This document shows, piece after piece, positions 11,701 to 23,700 of a stretch of DNA of 64,000 nucleotides. Numbering within the stretch: position 1 is the first letter of the stretch; every line of letters starts with the position of its first letter. This stretch comes from Achatina immaculata (Eukaryota; Mollusca; Gastropoda; Stylommatophora; Achatinidae): NCBI GenBank assembly GCA_009760885.1, contig CM019718.1, positions 30,880,530 through 30,944,529 on the forward strand, written 5' to 3'. Under the pieces are notes generated by a model. The model made no database searches. It was given only the letters and a program-made list of their open reading frames with translations, and had not been told where the DNA came from. The position numbers were made by a program, and so were the translations under genes.

Positions 11701-14700
11701 CCGTGAGACCTTTTCTAACTCAGAGGGGAAATAGCAGTTATTCTACAGTTTCTCCATATATTTTGGGGCATGCCTCGATGCTAGGAGTTAACACAAAACC
11801 TCTTTCATGAACATTGTTAACAAAAAATGTGCCTCATTAAGGCATCCACACAAACCTTTTAAAAAGAACCAAATGGGAATTTTGTTGTTGTTGTTGTCTA
11901 CACACTTTATCACTGCACCAAGTATGTCATAGAAGTCTTAGTTCAAAGACAAAGCTGAAACAAGAATTTTAATTATGTCATAGAAATCTTAGATCATAGA
12001 CAAAGCTGAAATAAGAATTTTAATTATGTCATAGTAGTCTTAGATCATAGACAAAGCTGAAACAAGAATTTTAATTCAGTCAATCAAGTGCCATGCCTCA
12101 TGGCGTAAGTGATCACTTCTCTCCACAATTCCGTCTTTTTGTAGTTGATTATGAGATCCACTGGTGACTTTCTTCCTAACCACACTGACAGCCCATCCAG
12201 TAATTTCTCTGTCTCTTCTTCCCTCAGTTTTTCCAGTTGCCACAATGTGTTCCATTTTCCTCTTCTCAGAAAATGTTTCCATTAATATGTGTCTCTTGCA
12301 CAAGATGTTTCTCATTTTCTGGAATGCTGATTTGGCCTGAGCACATCTGCTTTTTATTTCATTGTGACATTTCCCATCAGCTGTTATAATTGTTCCTAAG
12401 TACTTGAATCTATCAACTTGTTTCGTTTCTGTGGTAATGCTACATTTTGGTGGTATTCTTTTCTTTGAGATGACCATCACTTCAGTCTTCTTTTTGTTCA
12501 GACTGAGACCATTACTTTTACTTTCACAGACCACAGTGTCCAGAAGAGCCTGTAGCTCCTTTTCACTTTTAGCAATCAGAACAGTGTCGTCTGCATATCT
12601 TAAGTTGTTATGGTTGTACTCGCCGTTTGATATTCCTGGCATGTTTTGTATATTTCTCATTACATTTTCACCGTACAAGAAGAAGAGGTCATGAGATAGA
12701 ACACATCCTTGTCTAACTCCCAGTTTGATGTCTTGGAATGCTTCTATTTGGTTCTCAACCCTGATTGCTGCCAGTATATGTTTTTGATGAGTTTCAGATC
12801 TTTCTCATATATGCTGATGTCTTCCAGCATTCTTATAATTTCTGTGGGTCTCACTTTATTGAATGCTTTACAGTAGTCTATGAAGCATAGGTATAGGTTC
12901 GTCTTTATTTCTATTGATCTTTCCATCAATAATTTTAATTATGTCATAGAAATCTTAGTTCATGGACAAAGCTGAGACAAGAATTTTAAGAAAGAATAAA
13001 CTGAAGCACTTAAACAGCATTGAAGAAAATAAAAAAAGGAACTGACTGACTCACAAGTTTTCACTATTCATTTTACTTACTTTTTTTTTTCATCTTTTGT
13101 TTTCAATTTAAGCAGACATAATTCATATTCTTAGATGGAGAAACAAAGTGTGTGTAATAAAGCAAAATATTGTGGATATGTAATAGATTGGTTATGCATT
13201 ATAATTTTATGAAATGCGTCACTGGAGAAAGATTATGTGGCATGACAAATACAGTCAGAAAGGAAGGAAAAAAATGATCATCATACACTAAGAATAAAGG
13301 AAGTAAGTTTAAAGTGGTGCTAAATGTTTATGAATATTTCTTTCTTTCTTGCCTACAACTGTTCTCCATCTTTTTTCTCTTCATATTTTTGTTTGTTTGT
13401 TTTTTAATTTTTTTTTTTTTTTTTGTCACTTGAAGATGAAACCAGAAACATTTCTTAACAATTTTGTTTTTGGTTACTGATCTGTTGTAATCATTATTTG
13501 GTGATGAAGAATCCTGTTTTTGCTAAATGATGTTTTGAAATGTACGAATGTCATCAGGTCCTATTGTGGAAGTCACAGACTAGAGCAGGAGTTGCCAAAA
13601 AATCTGTCTCATCATAGGAGCCCAAAGAAGAAGTTGTGTTCAATTTGTTTGTGTGATGTGACATCTTTTGCCTCATGTGATTCCCTGTTTGTTCCATGCT
13701 GTCAGAAGTCTTGGTTCCACAGAGTCTGCATTCAGGTAGGCACTGTCCTGAGAAGCTTGATTCACTGGTGCCTTTCACATCTTCATCATTTGCCATTTAT
13801 TTTTGATTTTTGAGTGTTGCATACTTTCTGGTGAAAACTGGGATCAAAGATTAGACAGATGGACCAGCCAGTAGGGGTGGCAAGCCAGGATGGCCAAAAC
13901 TCACTAATATCTTCCCAGGGTTATCCTGGAAACAAGACTTTATGTGCATCCTAGCCAAATGATTAAGATTAACAAGTTTCACATTGTGTATAGATCTTAT
14001 TTGTAAAGTCCATTCCTAGAGAGTCGCTGTAGCTTGTTCTTGATTGTGATAGATCTTATTTGTAAAGTCCAGTTCTAGAGAGCAGCTGTAGCTTGTTCTT
14101 GATTATGATAGATCTTATTTGTAAAGTCCAGTTCTAGAGAGCAGCTGTAGCTTGTTCTTGATCATAGACATTAGCTGCCGAGAATCCAAGGTGCTGTTGC
14201 AGGGAGAGGTGAGCCAGGCAAAAACTGATAAAAATGGTTTTAAAGTTTTTGTTGGGGTGAACTGTAGAAACTTCAACCTTTCATTTTCAGCAGATCTTTC
14301 TGTAGAAACTGCATCTGGTCCAGAGAGTAACAGATACGAAGAAATGGTTTCTCATGAAGTAGGGTTGAGGCTGTACTGGAGTGTGATTGACCTAATTCTG
14401 TCATCCGAACTGTTTAAAAATGAGATGTGAGGGAAAGTACATCATTAGAGAACATCAGCCAGCAGAGTGAGCCATGTCACAGTACACTGTGCACTTGACT
14501 GGTGTTGGTGTAAACAAAGGCACAGTGTATATGGACATTCGCCAGAGTTGACAGCAGATTTTAAAAAAGTATCTTGAGTCTTGAAGTGGTTAGTACACCA
14601 ATCTCTCATGGCTGGAATCACCCCAGTCATACAACTGTAGAAGTGGGTAACTGGCTCTTCTTAGGTCTAGACATGGTGTTGACCAAATCACTTTTCATTG

Positions 14701-17700
14701 TGCCAACTGGTCAAAGATAATATGCTCATCAGCACCATATTCCAAAGATACCTTTTTCTTTGTTTTGAAAGGCTTAAAAAATATGAGAAAAATGTGACAG
14801 AAAAAAATAACTTTATAGCAGATTTAGTTTGATCTTGTATGCCCCTATAACAATAGCCAAGTTATTAATTTTTGTGTATCCTTCTCTGTCCTCACAACCA
14901 TCAGCAATATGCTCTGTCTGCGGGCATGCATTACTTCAAATGTCCACTGTGCAATTCCGTTGAAGAATTCCAAGAGGACATGTTCAAATTTGGTATCTAC
15001 ATTCCTGACCAGTAAGTTGGGCTGAGGAGTAGTTTTAATTTGTGGAAAAGTTGGTTTTGGTTTTCTTTTTTTCATTTCAGTTTGATATCATGCAGTGTTA
15101 ATTTCAAAATGTATTTTTAAAAAAATTATTTGAGTGGTTAGTTATTCTCCATAGATCTTTATCCTTGAAGTTTTCTGCTTTGTGCTGTTGCTGATTTTTT
15201 TATCATGTCATAATGTTAGACTCTCCGTAAACTTCTCTCTCTGCTTTTTATCATGTTTAAACCATATACAAAATCACAAAGCAGATGACAGGTAACTTTA
15301 GCACAAGATGTGAGAGTGCAATAAGGATACATAAAGGACAACTGGTCAGTGGAGAAAGAGAATAAATTGAAAGATGGAGGGAACACTTTAACAGCCTACT
15401 AAACAGATCACAAGCAGCACAAACAATAGACATGCCTGAACCAAAAACGGAACTATACATCAATACAGGACCAGTAACAATAAATGAAGTAAAGGAGGCA
15501 ATAAAGAAGCTAAAATTAGACAGGGCACCAGGTGAAGATGAAGTGACTGCTGAGATGTTGAAAGCAGAAGAAACAGAAGCACCAAAACAAATCTGCTGGA
15601 TACTACAACAAATTCGGGATATAGAAAAAGCTCCAGAGAATTGGAAAACTGGCCTTATAGTAAAACTACCAAAGAAGAGTGACCTCAGAGATTGTGGGAA
15701 CTGGAGAGGCATTACCCTACTGCCACTCACCAGTAAAGAATTTTGCAGAATAATCATCAACAGAATTGTACCAGCACTTGAGGGAAAACTTCGGAAAGAG
15801 CAGGCAGGATTTATGAAAGGAAGATCATGCATAGACCACATATTTGTACTTAGACAAATATTAGAACAGGCAAATGAGTGGCATAGCACAACATATGCAT
15901 TGTTTATAGATTTTGAGAAAGCCTGTGACAGTGTCAACAGAGATGCACTGTGGAAAATCCTAAGATGGCATGGGCACCCCCATAAGATAGTAAATGTAAT
16001 CAAAGCTCTATACGAGGGTTTTTAGTGCAAAGTTATCTGTGGAGAACATACCTCCAGCAGCTTTAGGATACAAACAGGAGTGAAGCAGGGATGTGTACTA
16101 TCACCAACATTATTTATCTTGACAGTGGACTGGTTAATGAAGGAGGCAACATCAGATAAACGCAAAGGATTACAATGGACCCTTGACACAGTGCTGGAGG
16201 ACCTTGACTTTGCAGATGACATTTGTCTACTATCAAGCAGTCACAAAGATGTGCAAGATAAAATAAACAAGCTAACTCAGAATGCAAACAACATAGGACT
16301 AAAGATCAACGTAGGAAAGACAAAGTTAATGAAGCAAAATGTGAACAACAGAAATGTACTCAGAGTAGATAGCAAGTTAGTAGAGAGGGTCAACAAATTT
16401 GTATACCTTGGCAGTAGAGTAGTAGAAAACGGAGACAGCACAGAAGACATCAACAGCAGACTTACTAGAGCAAATCAGGCTTTTGCAGTGCTGCAGACTA
16501 TATAGAAATCTAAAAAACTAAGCATGAATACGAAAATCAGGATATTTAAGAGCAATGTTCCAAGTGTACTACTCTGTGGAAGTGAATGCTGGAAAATCAC
16601 CAAAACCATAGAAAACAAGTTGAATTCTTTCCAGACTAAATGTTTACGAAGAATTAGAAAAATATTTTGGCCAAACGCCATAAGAAATAACATCTTTTTG
16701 GCAGAAATGCAGATGAAACCACTGACAGCAATTATTGAGGAAAGACGCTGGCGATGGTTGGGACATGTGCTCCGAATGACTGACAACTCACTACCAAAAA
16801 TAGCACTAGGATGGACACCACAGGGAAACAGAAGTAAGGGTGTTCCAAAAGAGACATGGAGAAGAACAACAGAAAGGATGTTGAGCAATAGAGAGCTCAC
16901 CTGGACAAGAGCAGAAAAAAAGGCAAAGGACAGGCATTTGTGGAAAACCTTTGCAGAAGCTCCATGTGCCCTGGACACTTAAGGTTCAGAGAGAGAGATA
17001 TCTTTCCTGTTGTTGTGCTGCTTTCACATTGTCCACTTTTTATTACATCTCCAGGGTTAGTTTTATATTTTTGTGTTTTTTTTCTTCATTTTGATGATAT
17101 TAGACACTTCTCAGAGTTGACTGAACCAATACTGTTGTGGTCAGTTTGTCAGTATAAGAAAGAATGAAGAACCACCCCCACAGCCCCCAACCCACACACA
17201 CACACACCCTTGACACCCTCCATGTGACTCTTGTGTATTTACAGTCACTCCTTACACTGTGTTCATGGCTTGCTTCCTCCAAAGGTGGAAAATATCTGCC
17301 AAAATTCTGGATTACGTTGCACAAAGCTGTCAGTAGACAGAGGAAATCAAGATGCCACATGCAACAGTCCCACCTGAGGCACACCATGTGAACAGAAAAA
17401 AAAAAAAGAAATTTCTCATTAGGTAGTCCAAGTATTCGTCCGAGAAACCATATCTGTGCTGATACCAGTGAGATTTGTATTCGTGTATTTTTCTTTTTCT
17501 GCTGTCTGTGATTCACTGTCATGGAAGAAAGTAAGTTAATTAAAGCATTTGAGAGCTTACTTTCTTATGTTCTGTGACAGGGTGGACACAAGGTCAGAAG
17601 TATTGTGTTAAAATGTGACTTTTTTTTTTCTTTTTTTTTTTTTTTTTCATAGAGATGCCTCCTGGGAGAGAGAGCCAAATGCATTTCTTGAGCTGCTAGA

Positions 17701-20700
17701 ACGACATAACAGCTGCGATGTCCCTGAATGTTTGTGTCCAGAAGGCAGATTGTTTGATGCAGATTCTGGGTAAGATTTACTGGGAAAAAAAAAAGAAATG
17801 ACTTGATTTTGAGGTCCTGTAAGTCAGTACGGTGGCCATACAACAGTAGCAGAACTGTAAGGATGAAAAATAGAAAATGGTCAGGAATAATATGGATTGA
17901 AGGAATGATAGAGATCTGGAAGTTTAAACAGTGGTAATTTGTAATGCCTGGTGCCATACATTAATTTGACATTAATGAAAGAAGCTACAAGCTGCACTAG
18001 ATAAATCTGACATTTTATATTTAAGCAGTTATCAAAACTGTCAAGTTTTATTTTAGTTGGAACAGAAATGACAGTGGTGACAAAAGACTAAAACAGGTTG
18101 GAAAAGAGAAGTAACTAAAAACATCAGCAGCCAGAAAGTGGCATAGACATACCGACCTGCTGATAACAGTATTAGAAGCTGCATGAAAAAGATGAGTACA
18201 GTAATACAAATGAGTGGACAACATCAGGGAAAGGACAAGAATGATGTTGTTCTCTGTCAAGGGAGGAGAACATTTGGAAAGATTCACTAGTTACAGTTTC
18301 TGTGGATGATTGCACATAGTAATGAGAACGAATCTTTTTAACTCTGAAATTGCCTTGAGCTGTTTAAATGACTTTTTAGAGAATTAAAAATAAAATAAAT
18401 ATGCTTACGTGATTTTGTTTTATGGTCAGGATTCATAATTTTAAAATGCTGCTGCCACTAACCATGATGCTGTTTCCCAATAAAACATTGCTGCAGTGAT
18501 TTTTTTTTTTACAAAAAATGTTTGTGTGCCATGGATTTTGTTTGGTAGGTTAAGGGTTAAGAAATTATATCTTGTTGCTGTGAATTTGTGAAAGAGCAAT
18601 GTCCTCGTCATGAATTTTTATTTTCTGTTATTCTGTGCTTTTTTTTTTTTTGAACAGACAGTTAGAGTTGCTGCTGTGTGGCTGGTGTGGGGCGTTTGGA
18701 TCTCACCGAGTATGTAAGGGGCTGGTCAGAAAAGGGATACACCTTGTGTGCTGTGATTGTGCAGAGATTATTGATAAAGGTATATGTCTTATAGATTAAT
18801 ATTTTATTGCTGTTCCTAGTTAGCCTTTCAAGGCCACTCTCCACGTGGTCATGATGATTTGTTTAGCTTTTATAGATAGCATATAAATATTGGAGATGTA
18901 TATTTTCATTAATAACTTTTAGTCAAAGGTCAAGAGTTGCTGTATTTAAAATTTGTAATGAAATGCAGGAAATAGAGATGATATTTGACAATTGTTCAGT
19001 TTTTGGAGGGGTGGGGGTTGTGTGTCTTATCCAAAACTTGAAAAGGTCAACTTCTTCTTCTTCTTCGTTCACTTCTACCACCAAAAACCGCACTGTGAAC
19101 CTACTGAATTCACGCATGTGGTCCTCGTTAGGTCCCGTGGTCCCCTGTGTGGTCCAAAATAGACCACACGAGTTCCACAAAAGGACCACAAGGGGTTCAG
19201 AGTATCACAGTGCTTTAGCCTGTATTCTTGGTGGGTCTCTGAAGCGGGATTGCGTGACACCGTGGTTTTCATTGCACCAGTTTGGTCTAGGGTTGGACTT
19301 TCTCACCGGAAGACTTCGACGTGCTTGGAATATCAGTGCATCCCCGCTGGGTGAGAGGCGTTAGCCCACCCAGGCCAGAGTTGGACTTTCTCACCAGAAA
19401 ACCTCGACGTGTTTTGAGATACCCGTGTATCACCGCCGGGTGAGAGGTGGTTGCCCATCCAGTCCAGGGTTGGACTTTCTCACCGGAAAACCTCAGCGTG
19501 ATTAGGATACGCAGACATCCCCGCCGGGTGAGAGGTGGTTGCCTATCTAGACTTCCCTGGTCCAGTGTCTCCGACTTCAGCATTTTGCGGTCGTGGCCGC
19601 TACCCTTCCTGGTTGTGACCAGGATGGAGCTTTTGTCCAGGAGGACGAATCCTCGCCACTAGTGACTTCTACCCCTGGGTTGAGCCGGTTTAGGCATTTC
19701 CCAGTATGGGCGTGTTTGGGACGGGACCGACCTCTAGGGCAGAGGTACTGTGACATTCATAGCCTTCAAGATTCACCCCTGGTATGAGCCGGTTTAGGCA
19801 AAATTCACCAGTATGGGTGTTTATCAGGCGTTACCGACCTCTAGAGCGGAGGTGGCATGACATGTCTAGCCATCGAGTTCGACCCCTGGTGTGTGCCGGT
19901 TTAGGCATATTTCACCAGTGTAGGTGTATTTCGGACGTAGGCGGCCTCTAGAGCAGAGGTGCCGTGGTATAGCTCTCGTAGCGATACTACTGGACATACC
20001 AGGTTAAACTTCACTTTCCACCACCTTTTCCCATCGGCACCGCACAGCAACCTTTATTTCCGCATTTACTTCCTTAACCGGGAGGAGCTTCACTCCACGC
20101 GCGGCATTTGAAGAGTCTCGCCAGCAGTGTCTTAACCTCTGGGACAAGCCGGTTCATGCATTTCACCCGATATGACTGCACTCAGGACGTGGCCGACCTC
20201 CAGACCAGAGGTGCCGTGATTTGACTGTTTGCTTCGCTTTATTCTTTCAACCACCTTTTCCGCAGTGATGCTGCGCGGCAACCTCATTTGCAAATTTCTT
20301 CATTGGCCGGGAAGAGCACCGCTCCACGCACGGCAGCTGAAGATCTCGCCAACAGCGGGAAAAGGTCAACTGATCAGTGTTTTATTTTTTTTTGTTTTTG
20401 TTGTCATGAAAAGAAAGAAAAAAAGGTTTTCCATTTTATTTTTTGATTTCCAAATAGTTTCCTGTTTTCAAATATATATTTCTTATGAAATGTGCATAAA
20501 GTTAATAATTTAATTCAACCAGTTATTGTCTATAGACACTTCTACTTAGTTCTCCATTTTTATTTTTTTCCCAGTGCTGCACACATAAGTTCACGTGAAT
20601 GCATTAATCTAACAATTTACAAATGATATCTGCTATCCTGTACCTTAATTTCTTTTGGTATACCTGATACCATTGTTTCTTCTCAAGCATATATTCTTCT

Positions 20701-23700
20701 GTTTTCAACTAATTGATCTGAGGTTTTGTTTACTCAAACAGCAGACAAGAGCCTTCAGAATGTGAGTAATGAAGTGAAAGCTGAATGTAAGCAAGATGAC
20801 CTGCTCTTTGTGAGATCAAGGCAGAGACACAGTAGCTTGCACCAGCAAGGACCTTCAGATGAGCATTTGTTTACAAGCTCTGTCAGAACGAATCCTAGGA
20901 GGCGAGGTCGTCCTCCAAAACAACAGTCATCAGAAACACCTCATAGGAAAACACGGTGTGCAGCAAACCTGCAAGATCAGCTGTGCATCCGTCGTAAAGC
21001 TGGCAGGCCGCGAGGTAGTGGTACTAAAAAGCAGTATCATCGTGCACGTTGTGGGCGGAGAAGAGAAGGCATCCCAAGACAAGAGCCAGGTCCTAGTGAG
21101 GAAATGCTCGACAGAGCCAGCGCAGAAGAGCGAGAGAAGCCATTGACAAACCAAGAAACAGGCGGGCTGAAAGTAAGTATCCAACAGCCTACACGGTCTG
21201 CCACCAATCCTAGAAGAGGAAGGCGGAAGGCCTTAATGCTGAGACTTCACAGATACCGGTCCCAGAGAAGAGCCCGTCTTCCGTAGTTGAGTCTGAGATT
21301 GTAGAAAACACTTGCATCAACTTGTAGAGAACTTGTCTTTTCCTTCAGTTTTTATGACATTTCCTAGAGGTTTATAAAGTTTCTTAATTTGTTTTAACAG
21401 AATAGTATAATTACTTCATTGTTAATACTAATAGTTGTTTAAACAGTTTCTTTAATTAAGAGTTTGCTTTTGTTTAATTGTTATTGTGAATTAATCGGAT
21501 ACTATTAAGAAGAAAACATTACTTCACAGACCAAGAAAAATGTTTTGGTTGAAAGTTATGGGAACGATGATGTTGAAAATATATGAGTCATAGAGTAAGG
21601 GTTGAGAGTATCATATGATTGCAAGAGGATTACTTGGTCCATGCTAGACTCCTTCCTTTGTCTTCAGCTTTTCAGAATGTGCCAGTGAAATATGAACGAA
21701 TGCTGTTGGAGTATAATGCCAATAGGATCATCTCATGTCATATCTGGATGAGACAAGGCTACTCATCATGTCAGCTGTAACTGCAGAGGCAGTAAATGCC
21801 CGTAGCAGTTCTGATAATAAATGAAGCTCTAGAGGGGGTAGGAGTAGGACAGAAGACCTCAGAAGAAACTTGTGCAAAGTTTCAATTACCAGTCTTTTTT
21901 TTTTTCTACAAGTGAGCTGGTATATATATCAGGTGTTTCTGACCACCCGATGCCCATCACTTAATGACTTAAACAGGATTTTCTTCACTTGTTTTTTAAA
22001 GTTAGTGACCCGTATTCATTCTACTTTGGACTGCCTCAAACATAGTCCTCTCAGTATGTTTGGTCCAAGTGCTTCACCTGTTTTATTTGGCTGCATCTCT
22101 GTACTGTGATGGTAGGCATCCAACTGTATCTTTTTTGCATGCAGGTTATCCATAAGGTTATAATCTGTAGGTACTAATCATTCACTTGGTGGACTTGGCT
22201 AAACCAATATAGTATGCACTGTCAAAGCAAAGTGTTTGTGTCTGAGAAGTTAATAACAGGATAAAACTTCCAAATCAGACTTGAAAGATGAGAGACTAAA
22301 TTAGAGGGAATGCCAGCATTCTGATTCCATTTTGTTTTAAATAAGCAAAAATCAGTCTCTGAAACAGACAGTGTTCTTATCACTTTAATGCTAATAATGC
22401 CAGGTTTGGAAGTTAGAGAACATGCATGTAAGAGTCCACAAATGAAGTGAAGAGTTTGTTAAGATAGAGCTATTCACTTTAGAACTGATTCAAAGTTCAG
22501 AATTCAGACTCCAGCTTCACTGCATTCAGGACAACCCCATATATGCTTCGCCGCATGCTGCAGTATCCATCCAAGAGTATGTTTGCTAATAGTTCCTGTC
22601 AAATGTTGGTTGTTTACGATATGTTTTCTGCCACACAGTTTAGATTTCTTGCCAGCACCCTCAATTTGTTAGTTAGCTCCAGCAATCTCTTCAGATCTAC
22701 ATTGTTTTTCTGTTCCTGCTCTTCATTTTCTCGCTGTCTGTCCAGTACAGCTTTAGCAGTATCCCTCTTGTCCTTTGTCAATCTGCCATTTATTTTAGTC
22801 AGTCTAGCAAGTCTATGTGCCACATCATTGCCATGTACTCTCGCATGCCCCGGACACTTGGACTTGGTCCTAGTGCTTTGCCTAATGTTTTATTTGCCTA
22901 TATCTCTGTGGTATGATGGTAGGCATCCAGCTGTATCTTTTCTGCATGCAGGTTATCCAAAAGATTATAATCTGTAGGCATTAATCATTCACTTGGTGGA
23001 CTTTTAACGTCCAAGCCATGTTAAGTATGTCACACTTGACTGGCTTAACTGATGAACTCATTTTTTTTGAAGCAATTTCTTCTCAATCTTACAAAGCATA
23101 CTCGGTGAATCCATCTCGGCAATACTGTTAACCATGTCATGAGAAACTAAAACCATTCCATTGCTGCCGACACAGCCTCAGTTTCCATTCACATGCTTGA
23201 TGTGGCTTGAGAGGTTCCTGAACCCTGTGCCACTACTCTTCCATTTCAGTAGGCAACAAACTGATTACTTCAGACTATTGATTTGCTTCTGCTGAATTGA
23301 AATATCCACACAAATACCTTTGTGAGGGTACAACACAAGGCGCCATACACACTGGCCTGATCCTAGGAGAGCTAGAAACTGCCATGCTGCATTGGAATTT
23401 GGATAAATTTGTGAACTTGATAAGAAAAGGAATAAGAAACCTGGGTATCTGTCAGTTTTTTGTACTTTGAGATGTGTTCAAGATTTTGCCGTTTTATGTG
23501 ATACCAGTCTCTCCTCGCTGATCTTTAGGTATGGAAATGATTTTCTCTGCAGTGACTTTCTGTCCAGTATGCGGACTCTCAATGTTTTCTGTGCCATAGA
23601 TTTTTTTATTGAGACCTGGTGAACATTGATACAAGCATGTGTCCCCAAAAAACAGTGCGTATGTATGTTTGTATGTGAGCTCGAGAGTTTAAAAAAACTA

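Noticed and set aside
19287..19583. Minus-strand 98-codon frame in the hairpin element ([12 protein letters not shown] repeats)
   Set aside because: Arises from the 88-bp units, is interrupted in other registers, and the two copies do not keep the same downstream frame; no known domain.
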